Assembly: GCF_043290135.1 (NCBI RefSeq)
Contig: NW_027464589.1
Span: 8,411,001 to 8,475,000 of the forward strand
Length of the DNA stretch: 64,000 bases
Direction of reading: 5' to 3'
From: Rhipicephalus microplus
Taxonomy: Eukaryota; Arthropoda; Arachnida; Ixodida; Ixodidae
Shown: in pieces, positions 20,659 through 31,357 of the stretch
Position numbering within the stretch: the first letter of the stretch is position 1
Layout: the number at the start of each line of letters is the position of its first letter
The notes under the pieces: model-generated
Databases searched by the model: none
The model's input: the letters and a program-made list of their open reading frames with translations, nothing else
What the model was told of the DNA's origin: nothing
Position numbers and translations under genes: made by a program

Positions 20659-21223
20659 ATGCATTTATTGAATTCGTAGGCTAACTTTCCTTGAAAAAAA
20701 AAAGAAATCGTTCGGATCGTAAATTTGAGTTATCTGGAATGAAGAGATTGTTCTAGGCTTTACACTTCCAATATCTCCGGCGGCATCAGGTGGATGTGGT
20801 GTGTGCATCATCACATGACAATAACTAAGGTTATACAATTACGAGGCACGTCGTGTTGAAGAGCTTTGAAAAGTTTGGCCACCTGTGGTTTCTCTAACAT
20901 GCACCTGAATTAAAGTGCATAGTCCTCAAGTATTTACCCTTAAGCCCACGCAACAGTTCTTTAATATATATATATATATACGGTTGAATGTTAAAGAACA
21001 AGAACGCAATACGGCTAAATTAACACAAAGCCCGCAAGATTCAGGCATCGCACTCGCATCTCCGCCATGTGGCACCGCATTAGCCACACAGCTGGTGCTT
21101 TAATTGCCCACTCGTAATAACGTTAGCGCACTATCACGCGAAATAACTCCAGCAACGCCAAATTAACCACAAGAACTCCGTTTAACACTGTGCATAGGAA
21201 CCATTACGTCGCGGCGACCGGTC
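20659..21223. other. AT-rich spacer
   Basis: No coding signal. Includes a short (AT)n run at about 20,963-20,980. Confidence 0.5.
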
Positions 21224-21742
21224 GGATGGATAGATGGATGGATATGGCTGTACCCTTTAGATCGGGCACTGGCTAGCACCACCAAGCCGTAATACCTAAT
21301 GAACCAAAAACTAGATTTATTTTTTTTCTTTTAAAAAGTGAGGTTGAGGATTCGTACTTTGCAGTGAGGGTTTAGTTTTCACTCGTGCTTTGACTTCAGC
21401 CACCAGTCAGATAACCTCCTTCTAGTTAATTCTACCCGCTTAAAGTCTATTTTGCCCTCCCTGTCCCTAAACCCAACTGCTTTGAAAAACTCTGCGCCAT
21501 CATCCTGAACTATAGGGCGAGGCCCTTTACAGAACATTATCAAGTGTTCGGCAGTTTCTTCTTCCTCTCCACACGCACTGTATACCGTGTCTACCCATTC
21601 GTATTTGGCCCGATATGTCTTGTTTCGCAGTACTCCCCTCCTGGCCTCAAACAGTAGAGAACTACCCCGAATATTATCATAGATCCTTTCCTTGGCAATT
21701 TCCTGCTTAAAAGTTCGATAGATCTCTAGTGCGGACTTCTTA

Positions 21743-22607
21743 TACCCCTGTCACACGGGCACCCGCGAAGACCGTTTAACTCCCTCGTCCTTACGACAAC
21801 GAAGATGCGTTCCGTGTCACACGGCCACCCTTACGCAAACGAAGATAAACGGAGCGTTTCGCAAAGGACGTTCAATGATCTCCCTTCGCAGCGAAACGAG
21901 GTACTCTCGTCCCCAGCAGTCTAGAGGTCAGAGAAAAATTTCGAGCACTAAGTGGCCGCAGTGAAAGAATAATACGTTTTGGCAATCTTAAACGTTCTTT
22001 CGTTGTAGTGTTCATTCACAGCGCGTGTTTGTTTACACATATTTACGCCCGCCAGAGTTCACTTACTCTCAACACCGATGCTCTACACTCCGTGCCTCGC
22101 ACGTGGTGCCTCGCGAGTCGGGCCGGCCGGCGCCATTGAAAAATATTTCGCCCATGCGTGTGGTTGTCGTCGTCGCTGTGTCACTCATGGCTGAAGAACA
22201 CAAAATGTGTGCTCACGAGGCAAAGAAGCACAAGAACTTTCGTACACAGGCATGAACACAGGCAACAAAACAACTAAAAGCACAATGTGGCCAGTGTCAC
22301 TACCAGCATCGCTACGTTTAGCAAATTCGTTTTTATTTGAAAATAATTAATGGTTTGTCAGCCTCTTACCTACTTAATGGTGTTTTTTGTAAAAACCCTA
22401 TAACGAGGATTCACAAAAAATCAATAGAGATGAAATCAGAATACTTTTCCGAAAATCAAACAGCGCCAGCTGAGCCCTCTCGCACCAACTGTTAAGCTTT
22501 TCATTGCCGTGTGACACTGCCACAACTCCTTCTCCGTCGAACCACCTAGGGGAGATTTACGTTGACGGTGTTCAACGGAGTTTAGTGGTGACCGTGTGAC
22601 AGGGGTA
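21743..22607. mobile_element. Non-autonomous TIR DNA transposon, 865 bp, TTA target duplication
   Basis: Both ends are the 16-bp perfect inverted repeat TACCCCTGTCACACGG. The element is flanked by TTA (21,740-21,742 and 22,608-22,610). The homologous site in LINE A5 is uninterrupted, with a single TTA, so insertion and duplication are confirmed by an empty paralogous site. Related subterminal copies of GTGTCACACGGCCACC occur near 21,813 and, inverted, near 22,508. No transposase is encoded. A 3-bp TTA/TWA duplication is characteristic of PIF/Harbinger elements; the family assignment is inferred from that only. Confidence 0.85.
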
Positions 22608-22610
22608 TTA

Positions 22611-23105
22611 ATCATGCTCATTCTCCACATGTCAGTGTCCGTTTCCTTCACTTTCTTCTTGACCGATAGTTCTTTTTGGTTCAGCCACCTGCTTTTTTCT
22701 AAGTATTTACCAGTCAATTTTCTGGTTTGCTCCCTCCATTTTGTATCGTCATTTTTAATGTACAAGTAGCTGAATACCTTCCTAGCCCAACGGTCCTCCC
22801 CCATTTCTCTCAATCGCTTCTCAAATTTTATCTTGCTGCTAGCTTCCCTGCCCTCAAATGATGTACATCCCACATCACCTTGTACTCTCTGATTTGGTTT
22901 ATTCCCGTGGGCTCCTAAGGCAAGCCTACCTATTCAACGTTGCTTAATTTCCAATCTTGATTGAACTTCTGATCTCATGCACAAGACCGCATTGCCGAAC
23001 GTCAGACCAGGAACCATGACCTCTTTCCATATTCCTCTGACAACATCATACCTATTGTAATTCCACTGTGTCCTGTTTTTCATTACCGCTGCATTCCTGT
23101 TACCT
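22611..23105 (-). pseudogene. LINE A1 ORF2 thumb/C-terminal fragment
   Basis: Two frames (22,934-23,105 and 22,616-22,873) encode GNRNAAVMKNRTQWNYNRYD, GIWKEVMVPGLTFGNAVLCM and SKIKFEKRLREMGEDRWARK, collinear with copies A2 and A5. Stops and frameshifts separate them. It is the middle part of A1's ORF2, between the TIR insertion and the CR1-like insertion. Confidence 0.8.
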
Positions 23106-23558
23106 TGAACTTGAACTTTATTTTCGCATCTATACATTGTACAGATAACAGGGACACAGACAAAAAGCCACATTTCGGCTTGACGAGGTCTGTGCCCCCC
23201 CTTTTTTTTTTCGCAACAAACAGTTGGCGGGCAAGATCAAAAATGCAATGCAAGAACAGATTCATGTACACACACAAACAGTAAGAAATAGAGATAATTT
23301 AAAACACTTGCATCCGAAAATAATGAACAAATTTATATACAAAGTTTGAAACGCGTTGCTATACACCTTCAACACAAAAATACACAAAAATACATAGTAA
23401 ACATACGAGCTTAAGAAGTATTCACTAATGAATATACAAAAGTTCAAAAACGCTTCGCCTTGTACTTTTAACATAAAATGCATGTTCATTTAAAACACAA
23501 TAGCGAATAAGATGTATGATCGGCACATCCAGATCCTTCGGGAGGGGAAATATGGCAG

Positions 23559-26347
23559 TTAATGAAGAGAGTTTAGCAAAGATGGTAAGGCATGACGTAG
23601 CATTTGTTTTTCATAATTTGTTCTACAATGTGGAACATGCCAGGTTTCTTTGTGACGTGTACTGAACGTGCTTGAATTTAATGTGAGCCTTGACAATTGC
23701 TCTAGAAAACCCATGCTATTCTTTCTTTCTATTAAAAACTGTTTTTGCAAAATTGTATTGTAAACTGCCTTTAATGGTATGATATTTAACTGGTCAAGAA
23801 TAGGGTCCGTGTGTGCATCGAATGCAGCATTTAAAATCGTTCGAACGGCTTTCTTTTGCAAAAGGAATAAAATGTTGATGTTTGAGCTGGTTGTGTTGCC
23901 CCATACGAGATGACAATAATTGATATGTGATAGAAAAAGAGAATTATAAAGCAAGAGCTTCACTTCCAATTGCAGCAAGAGGCGTAATCTTACTAGTATA
24001 CCTGTGACTCGAGCAAGCTTATTGGCAATAGTGTTGACATGTTCATTCCGTAACATGTTTTCCTGAAAAATGACGCCCTAAACTTTTGACTGAAGGTACC
24101 ACTTCTATCCCGGAAGTTCCTAACTGGAGACATCCATGGACTACTTGTTTTTTATTCTTTGGTTGAAAAAGCACGCCTTTTGTTTTGGCAGCATTAATAG
24201 TTAGCGAGTTTGATAAACTCCATTTGTTTATTTGTTCTAGAGTATCAATGGCAGTGCTGATGAGTTCGGCAACGTTTCTAGAAGTGATAAATAAACTAGT
24301 GTCGTCCGCATAGATAACAAATCGCGCCGTAGTCTTAATATTCGTTAAATCATTTATATAAATGTTGAACAATAGTGGTCCAAGTATGCTCCCTTGCGGG
24401 ACCCCAGCACGTATCGGTAAATTTTTTGAATAGTGATTGCCTATAACAACAGTTTGATACCTATACTGCAGATATTTTCTAATTAGTTTCAGAAATGTTC
24501 CTCTAAAGCCGTAAATATCAAGTTTTGTTAATAAAGTGTTGTGATTGATGGTATCGAAGGCCTTTGAAAAATCAATGAATATGCCAAGGGTAACCAAATT
24601 TTCTTCAAAGCCTTGCAGAATTATTTCTTTTTGGGTCAATAATGCTAATTCACTTGAGCGACCTTTTCTAAATCTAAATTGAAAATCTGTAAGAAGATTA
24701 TGCTTGTTACAGAATGAGGTTATTCTTACATTTATCAGCTTCTCGAGACGTTTACAAAAAATAGGCAGAATTGATATTGGTCTATAGTTCGAGAACTTGT
24801 TTTTGTCGCCAGATTTGAAAAGTGCTGTTACCTTCGCGATTTGCATGCGTCTTGGAAATGTGCCGTTCGCCAGCGAAAGATTGTACACGTGCTCCAAGAC
24901 AGGACCGATTAGATCTAGTACATGCTTTGCTGGGCGAATCTGCAGATCATCGATATCGCAGCTTCTACTATTCCGAATACTGCGAAACATGCTTTGTATC
25001 TCTTGAGTGTCTGTCGGGTTTAGGAATGCACTGTGAACGATTTTGGGTTTTAAATATTTTATGCATTGGGGATCATAGGAGCTATTTACAAGTGACACAA
25101 AATAGTTGTTAAAAGCGTCAGCTAAGGCCGTGCCTGAAATGAGCTCACTGTCTACTGTTAATTCCTCTAGATTATCTGCCTGTTGGTTTCCATGCAGTAA
25201 ACTATTTAGCTTTCTCCATGTGACATCGGTTCGCATTATCGTTTCGGCAGGGAACAATTTCTCGAAGTACTGTGTCTTTGCTGCCCTTAGGAACCCATTA
25301 ACTTTATTCCGGAGTTTTTTAAACGCGGCTAAAACTACTGCGTCTCTTGTCCTTAAGAACTGTTTAAAAAGAGCATCTTTTTGCTTTATCAATTTCAACG
25401 CACTGTCATTAATCCATGGCTTTCTTGCTTTTCTGGCTTTTTTTTGTTTTACGCTTGAATGATTTTGCGTAAGCGTTCTTAAATGCGGATAAAAACAACT
25501 CGTACGCTTTGTCGCAGTCGCTTTCGTCGTACACGTCTTGCCAGCTTATGCGCGAGATTTCGTCGCGGAATTTATCAAGAGTGAATGGGTTAATATCTTG
25601 AAATGTGTAGTGCTGATCTGCGGAAGGATGCAAGGGCAACATAGATGAATTCACAATGAGAAATATGGGCAAGTGGTCGCTGACCTGAGCCGTGATGACA
25701 CCCGATTCAACGTTTTGTGCATCAATATTTGTGACGAAAATGTCGAGTAAACTTTCGCAGTTACCTTGGATACGAGTAGGTGTGAAAATTGTATTAGTGC
25801 ATGCATTTGATTCAAGCACCCGTACTGTGCGCCTGCGAAGCGAGCTGTCATGAAACATGTTAATATTAATATCACCACCCAGAACTAGTCTGTAATCGTT
25901 ATCATTAACCCAGGACAGTAGATTGTCAATGTATTCGAGAAAGTTTACCACGTTTCCTACAGGTGGGCGATATACCACGGAAAAAATGCTACGACTATGC
26001 TGAACAGTCAAGATTTCAAAGTCAGTAGTAGTGCGAGTAAAATCTTTCAACACTTCACAATGCAGGGTACTCTTAGTTAGCAGTAGAACGCCGCCTCCTT
26101 TTTTATCGCGTCGATTCAGATAATGCGTAACATAACCAGACACCTGCAGTACTTCGTCGTTGCGATACCATGTTTCACTCAACATTACAATGTCAAATCG
26201 AAAACCAAAAGACGACAGCAGCGCGCTCAGATGATCGTCCTTATTGCGCGCCGATTGCGTGTTCAAGTGCAAGAAGGACGTACATTTGTTTTTCTTTGAA
26301 GAAAGTATTCTGCTAACGTCACTAGGTGTGTGTAGTGTATCGGCCAT
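23559..26347 (-). pseudogene. LINE II ORF2: endonuclease-RT, two frameshifts
   Basis: 25,409-26,347 encodes the endonuclease: LHLNTQSARN, SETW, GGDININM, VSDHLPIF. 24,043-25,398 encodes the RT: FIDFSKAFDT, GVPQGSILGP, YADD. 23,559-24,056 encodes the C-terminal region, ending near LPSLL. Frames change near 25,405 in a T-rich run and near 24,075, where one extra base splits the CR1-type motif that follows KSLG. Catalytic motifs are kept, so decay is recent and limited. The product would have been an APE-type LINE polyprotein like that of element D. Confidence 0.85.
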
Positions 26348-26391
26348 GATGAAGGGCCGTAGTGGGGAAAACGTTTAATTCACGAGTGAGA

Positions 26392-26905
26392 TCACTCCAT
26401 TTTTTCAAGGTCTTGAACGACAGATATGCGAAGTACACGTGAGTTGTCACTTTTGCGCGCGAAAACTTTGCCCTCCCGTGTCCACACGTACTTCCACTGC
26501 CTTTCTTTCTTTCGTGCTACAGCCTGTCCGAGAAGCTTCTTTAGCGTTGGGCACAAGTGTTCATTTATGAAAATGGAAGTGTCATCAGAGTGACCCAGAT
26601 CAGTGGCAGATATGCGCTTTTTCCGTGCTTTTTCGATGAAGCCATCTCGCTTCGTACGCGAACGAAACTGAACGACAACATTCGGACACCCACCGTCCTG
26701 TCGTGATACACGGTGGCAGACATCAACATCGCTGTCACAGACGGATTCACCTACAAGGCTACTAAGCTTCCCTAAAACTGCAGAAAGGTTTTCATTTTTT
26801 ACAAACGGTACACCTTTAATTTCAACGTTTTTGTTTTTTGAATACTGCTCTTGGGTAGTCACCCTCTCTTCCAAGCCAGCAACCTGGTGTCCAAGTTCCC
26901 GTCAT
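26392..26905 (-). CDS. LINE II ORF1, partial: coiled coil and FP/L1-ORF1p-like domain
   Basis: From about 26,905 the frame reads a short coiled coil (ELGHQVAGLEERV), then NKNVEIKGVP, DVCHRVS, NVVVQFRSR and WKYVWTREGKVFARK. These match the RNA-binding FP/L1-ORF1p-like module also present in element D. An in-frame stop lies just upstream and no start codon precedes the conserved region. This is the 3' part of a truncated ORF1; the finger and start are missing. It ends 45 bp before ORF2. Confidence 0.75.
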
Positions 26906-27433
26906 TTGGTTATTAAAGCAGTGTCACGTATATTTCGTCACGTATATTTCGTGTTCCCTTAGGTACTCGGCCCCATTGCTTATTCATACGCACAAATATT
27001 TGTATTTATCTGTTATCTCTATCGTGACCTCTTGTATTCTAAGCTCACTACCTTCATTGTCATTAAAAATCATGACTGTTGATTTTTCCTTACTGAATCT
27101 GAAATCTAACCTATCTCCCTCATTACCGCAGATGTTCACCAATCTCTGCAAATCTTCCTTGTTGTCGGACATTGGCACTATATTGGCACTATATTGGACA
27201 TTGGCATGGCTCGGGATGATGACGTCACCTCGTCTGGCTGGCCTGGCGAAGCCTGGTTATCATCACCTGTGGACGATCGCTGCTGCATCGAGGAAACAAC
27301 GCCCCTTCTCATCTTAGCGTCCACGTGGAATCAACGCCGAGTGACGTCGGTTCCCGTGATCGCTTCGGAGCCTTTAAATCCACGGGCAGTCTCATACCAT
27401 GGCAGTGGGCTTGTCAGCAGCAGAGAAGGCAAC

Positions 27434-28318
27434 ATGCTCAGTAATCCGCTTTGCCTTGCAATACAGGTTAGTAGGTACTTTCCTGCCCCCTGTTATCGAA
27501 GTGATAACCGATTCCTGCTGCTGCTGCCTTGCCCACTGTGTCTTAAACTTCTTTTTGCTTGCGTCACACCTATACCTGTTGATCTGTTGGTTTGCGGTGA
27601 CGTTGAAGCGAATCCTGGTCCCCTTACGGAAAAGGAAATGCTATCTCAGCTTCTCGCTGGCCAAAAAACAATGAAAGCAGCTATTGAGAGCGTACAGGCC
27701 AACCAGAAAGATTTAGTTGAAAAATTTGGCACGCTAACAGAACGAGTGGATGCCATTGAGCGTCACATGAATAAATTTTCTGCATTGCCTCAACAAGTGA
27801 AAGTACTTGAGGATACTATGACTCAAATGCAGCAAAAATTAGCATTCCTTGAAGGTAAAGTTGATGATTTTGAAAATCGGAGCCGTAGAAATAACCTAAT
27901 CATTTATGGACTAAAGGAATCCCCTAGGGAAACACCTCAGATGCTCCAAGATAATGTCGAGGAAATCCTCGAAAATACATTAGGTATAAAGGCAATTACT
28001 GTTGAAAGATGCCACAGGCTTGGACGCATAGTTGAAAACAAAGACAGACCAGTTATTCTAAAGTTTATTGATTATCGTGAGAAGATGTCTGTTTTGAAGG
28101 TTAGGCACAAGTTAAAGGACTCTGTATTGTCCTTTTCTGAAGATTTTTCATACAGGGTTCGTGAGGCACGCAGAAATCTGTGGAAAAGTTCCGAAAAAGA
28201 GAGAGAAAACGGTGCTAAAGTTAAGCTACTCTACAATCGACTGAGTGTGGATGGGAACTTGTTCAGTTGGGATGAATCGAAAAATGCACGTGTTAAGCTA
28301 AAGAAGAATGAAAAATGA
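27434..28318 (+). CDS. 2A element ORF1: hydrophobic leader, 2A peptide, coiled coil, FP-like RNA-binding domain
   Basis: From ATG at 27,434 the protein has 294 residues. Residues about 28-45 are hydrophobic (RFLLLLPCPLCLKLLFAC). Residues 55-63 read GDVEANPGP, a perfect match to the 2A consensus D(V/I)ExNPGP. Ribosomes release the chain at the Gly-Pro bond and continue, so two products are predicted: a 62-residue leader and a protein starting at Pro63. The latter has a coiled coil (about 70-145) and the L1-ORF1p/FP-like module (RRNNLIIYGL, VERCHRLG, VILKF, NLFSWDE). The frame is open upstream to 27,194 with an in-frame ATG at 27,206, so the start is uncertain; 27,434 is chosen because it puts the hydrophobic segment near the N-terminus. 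Confidence 0.88.
   Translation: MLSNPLCLAIQVSRYFPAPCYRSDNRFLLLLPCPLCLKLLFACVTPIPVDLLVCGDVEANPGPLTEKEMLSQLLAGQKTMKAAIESVQANQKDLVEKFGTLTERVDAIERHMNKFSALPQQVKVLEDTMTQMQQKLAFLEGKVDDFENRSRRNNLIIYGLKESPRETPQMLQDNVEEILENTLGIKAITVERCHRLGRIVENKDRPVILKFIDYREKMSVLKVRHKLKDSVLSFSEDFSYRVREARRNLWKSSEKERENGAKVKLLYNRLSVDGNLFSWDESKNARVKLKKNEK
27596..27622 (+). other. 2A ribosome-skipping motif (GDVEANPGP)
   Basis: Codons G-D-V-E-A-N-P-G-P at 27,596-27,622. The upstream residues VDLLVC fit the hydrophobic helix that precedes 2A motifs in the exit tunnel. 2A peptides are known from picornaviruses, from trypanosome LINEs and from sea-urchin and other invertebrate APE-type LINEs, in some of which the leader also acts as a signal sequence. 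Activity here is inferred from the perfect consensus. Confidence 0.9.
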
Positions 28319-28324
28319 CGGGAT

Positions 28325-31096
28325 ATGTGCAGTGTACCGTCGCTGAAAATACTAAATTTAAACTGTAGAAGTGTTATTAGCAAAACCACAGAATTAGAAG
28401 GAACCCTCCTGGCCTATAGTCCCCATATTGCTATCCTAACCGAAACATGGTTGCACGATAACATACTTGATAGTGAATTTGTTCCGCGGGGCTACCGTGT
28501 GTACCGTAAAGATCGTGGGAGTAGAGGTGGTGGAGTGGCGATCCTGTTTAGACAGTCATTGCAAATTACAAAAATGCATGACATACGTAACGTCGAGGGC
28601 ATATTTTGCAAAGCATATTACGGAAAGACCAGGTACGTTATTGGGGCTATTTATCGCCCACCCAATTCCTCCATGGATGTTCTGGATGAACTACACAACT
28701 ACCTCGCCGCCCATGTGAAACCTGAGGATCGGATTATTCTAGCTGGAGATTTTAATTTGCCTCATGTTAGTTGGTCATCTTTCTCTTTGCAACAACCTAA
28801 CTATAAAATTGGTGAAAGAATGATCGATATAGCGTTTTCTTTTGACTTGATGCAAATCGTTGACAAATGCACTCGAATACACGCGAGTTCTTGTTCAATT
28901 TTAGACCTTTTTTTCATTAGTGGCTCAATCTCTGCCCAAGCTAGCTGTTCTGTTCTCCCTGGAATATCTGATCATCAGGCTGTGATACTTACGCTTACTA
29001 ATGTTGTTTTAAAGAAAAATTGCAAGGTGGTCTCGTTCCCAAACTTTTCACGTGCTGATGACACCTCAATATTGGATTTACTAGCATTTGAATTTGATTC
29101 TTTTTCGAGTTGCACTGCTGATATTCATTATCTGTGGAAGCGTTTCAAAGACCTTATAAATGAGTGTATTGATAGATTTGTTCCTCGTATTGTAAAAAAA
29201 TCGAAAGGAAAGAACCCCTGGATTTCTCGGGAAACGTTGCAGTTGCGAAGACGGCTCAAACGTTTAAAAAATCAAAGACGGTGCTCTAAAGACGTAGGTA
29301 TCCTCCAGCAAAAAATTTCTGAACTTGCTTCTCAAGTGAAAGCAAATGTTGTGTCTGATAAGGAACGCTATTATGGCCAACAACTTCCGAGTCTCATGTC
29401 TTCGTCTCCCGAGAGGTTCTGGAGTTTAATTTCGCCTAATACTGTGACTACTGATGTTTTTGTAATTGATGGTGTTGAAACTAGTGATTCATTTGTTATT
29501 TCTAACGCTTTCAATGATCATTTTAAATCTGTTTTTACGAGGGATAACGGTGTCCTGGAAACATTTGATGTGGCAAGCCCACCCCTTCCGGATATCATCA
29601 TAAGTGAAGAGGGAGTTCTTAATCTGCTTTTAAAACTGGATGTTAAGAAATCTTCAGGTCCGGATGGAATACCGAATGAGTTCTTAAAGCGCTACGCACA
29701 ATGGGTTTCAAAGTACCTAACAATTCTCTTTTCTAAATCTCTGAAAGATGGTCAAGTTCCGGATGACTGGGTAACTGCTAAAGTCAAGCCCTTACCTAAG
29801 AGTGGAGATCCCCATTCTGTTACTAACTATCGGCCGATCTCATTAATTTCAACTTCCTGTAAACTCATTGAGCATATAATACATAAGCACATTTCAGACT
29901 TCCTAGATAAGCACAATATTTTGTCAGATTCACAACACGGATTCAGGAAAGGATTTTCTACTTGTACTCAGCTGGTAACAACAGTACATGATTTTGCGCT
30001 ATCTATAAATTCCGGAAAACAGGTAGATGCAATTTTTATGGATTTTGCTAAAGCTTTCGATACGGTCTCACACAATAAATTACTCTTCAAACTTGATTTA
30101 ATTCTTAAAAATACCCAGCTTCTAAACTGGATTTCTGGTTATCTTTTGAATCGAAAACAATACGTCTCTTTCAATGAACATTGTTCTCGTACAGTACCGG
30201 TTGACTCGGGAGTGCCCCAAGGCTCCGTGCTTGGGCCGCTCTTCTTTTTGTTGTTTATAAATGACATATCACATGATATACCTGTAAAAGTCAAGTTATA
30301 TGCGGATGACTGCATTCTATACTCGGAAGTTGAAAACCATACCGACCAAATTCATTTAAACGACGCATTTCAAAAGGTCATTCGTTGGTGTGATAAATGG
30401 CAGATGTCAGTTAATTTTAAAAAGACTGTTTTCATGAAAATTTCCCACAAACGTACCCCTCTTCATTTTGCATATTCAGCCAATAATGTTTTTTTGCAGG
30501 AGGTACAACACTACAAGTACCTTGGTCTTTGGATTTCGAATGACCTAAACTGGACAAGACATATTAATACTGTAATAAGCTCGTGCAATTACAAGCTATT
30601 TTATCTTAGACGAGCCCTCAAGCTTTCAACCCCCGCCGTTCGCCTTATTGCTTTTAATGCAATTGTTCAACCTTCTTTAGATTATGCGTCCATAATCTGG
30701 TACCCTCACACCAGAAAAAACATTAGCGAAATGGAAAAAATTCAAAAGAGAGCTGTTAGATTTATTTATAACAGTTTCGGCCGCACTTCAATAACACGTT
30801 TATTATCAAAAGCCAATCTTTCAACACCTACTCAAAGGAATAAAGTATTAAGATTGAAATTTTTCTTTCAGTTAGTTAAAGGTTATTATAAGTTAGACTT
30901 ATCACACATACTTAATTTCTCCACGGGATATGCCACAAGACAGAGGCATTCCCTTACAATAACCCCATTCTCCACCCGTAATAACACGTTCAAATATTCA
31001 TTTTTTCCGAGGACAATCATCGAATGGAATAACCTTAGTAATGAAGTTGTTTCCCAGTCTTCCTTGAATCTTTTTGCTGCGCAGCTCCAGCAGTGA
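28325..31096 (+). CDS. 2A element ORF2: APE endonuclease-reverse transcriptase
   Basis: Intact 923-residue frame starting 6 bp after ORF1. Endonuclease: LNLNCRSV (10-17), TETW (39-42), GDFN (141-144), SDH (215-217). Reverse transcriptase: PNEFLKRY, NYRPISL (501-507), FMDFAKAFDT, GVPQGSVLGP, YADD (659-662). The C-terminus has the CR1/L2-type pattern FFPRTIIEWNNL close to the end and no CCHC finger. The enzyme would carry out target-primed reverse transcription of the element and possibly of SINE RNAs. The tight ORF1-ORF2 spacing suggests reinitiation for translation of ORF2. Confidence 0.92.
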   Translation: MCSVPSLKILNLNCRSVISKTTELEGTLLAYSPHIAILTETWLHDNILDSEFVPRGYRVYRKDRGSRGGGVAILFRQSLQITKMHDIRNVEGIFCKAYYGKTRYVIGAIYRPPNSSMDVLDELHNYLAAHVKPEDRIILAGDFNLPHVSWSSFSLQQPNYKIGERMIDIAFSFDLMQIVDKCTRIHASSCSILDLFFISGSISAQASCSVLPGISDHQAVILTLTNVVLKKNCKVVSFPNFSRADDTSILDLLAFEFDSFSSCTADIHYLWKRFKDLINECIDRFVPRIVKKSKGKNPWISRETLQLRRRLKRLKNQRRCSKDVGILQQKISELASQVKANVVSDKERYYGQQLPSLMSSSPERFWSLISPNTVTTDVFVIDGVETSDSFVISNAFNDHFKSVFTRDNGVLETFDVASPPLPDIIISEEGVLNLLLKLDVKKSSGPDGIPNEFLKRYAQWVSKYLTILFSKSLKDGQVPDDWVTAKVKPLPKSGDPHSVTNYRPISLISTSCKLIEHIIHKHISDFLDKHNILSDSQHGFRKGFSTCTQLVTTVHDFALSINSGKQVDAIFMDFAKAFDTVSHNKLLFKLDLILKNTQLLNWISGYLLNRKQYVSFNEHCSRTVPVDSGVPQGSVLGPLFFLLFINDISHDIPVKVKLYADDCILYSEVENHTDQIHLNDAFQKVIRWCDKWQMSVNFKKTVFMKISHKRTPLHFAYSANNVFLQEVQHYKYLGLWISNDLNWTRHINTVISSCNYKLFYLRRALKLSTPAVRLIAFNAIVQPSLDYASIIWYPHTRKNISEMEKIQKRAVRFIYNSFGRTSITRLLSKANLSTPTQRNKVLRLKFFFQLVKGYYKLDLSHILNFSTGYATRQRHSLTITPFSTRNNTFKYSFFPRTIIEWNNLSNEVVSQSSLNLFAAQLQQ

Positions 31097-31327
31097 GTGT
31101 CTGATATGTGATCCTGCTTTTTATTTCTATCACTGTAGCAATTCCCCACTCGTGACCAACTTGAATATAGCGCTGATTTCATTATATGCCCTTATGACTG
31201 TTCATTGCAAACCATTGTCTTTTTGTGTACATACCTCACCTGTTTTATATTTACTTGTTTGCCGATTTGTTAATTTAGCAAATGTGTATCCACCCTGCTA
31301 AAACCCTATGTTAGGGTTGCAGTATTC

Positions 31328-31357
31328 ATAAATAAATAAATAAATAAATAAATAAAT
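31328..31357 (+). repeat. (AAAT)n 3' tail of the 2A element
   Basis: About seven AAAT units end the element; host LINE A1 sequence resumes directly after. Serves as the 3' boundary and contains overlapping AATAAA hexamers. Confidence 0.85.

Larger units (their letters stand above)
23106..26921 (-). mobile_element. CR1/Jockey-type LINE II, 5'-truncated and frameshifted
   Basis: Lies in A1 between CTGTTACCT and GTCACGTATATTTC. Carries a partial ORF1 (26,392-26,905), ORF2 in three frames, and a 3' end with AATAAA next to a TTCAAG repeat at 23,106-23,117. It is related to element D in domain order and motifs but clearly a different family. At its 5' side a 14-bp flank sequence (GTCACGTATATTTC) is tandemly doubled and about five host bases are missing. 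No clean target duplication is visible. Confidence 0.85.
27200..31357 (+). mobile_element. Full-length CR1/L2-type LINE with 2A peptide ('2A element')
   Basis: About 4.16 kb, inserted in A1 in the opposite orientation. Two intact ORFs are separated by 6 bp and followed by a 260-bp 3' UTR and an (AAAT)n tail (31,328-31,357). The 5' junction shows two imperfect repeats of the flank motif TTGGCACTATAT (27,165-27,195), filler of the kind produced at LINE 5' junctions. The host sequence resumes at CATCTGCG. Neither ORF has a stop or frameshift, so this is a young and possibly active copy. Confidence 0.9.

Noticed and set aside
24797..25462. Plus-strand frames opposite the LINE II ORF2
   Set aside because: Antisense shadows of the endonuclease-RT coding sequence.
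27194..27433. 80 extra N-terminal residues of the 2A-element ORF1
   Set aside because: The frame is open upstream, but it begins in flanking host-LINE DNA and shows no conserved features; ATG at 27,434 places the hydrophobic leader at the N-terminus. Kept only as an alternative start (ATG 27,206).
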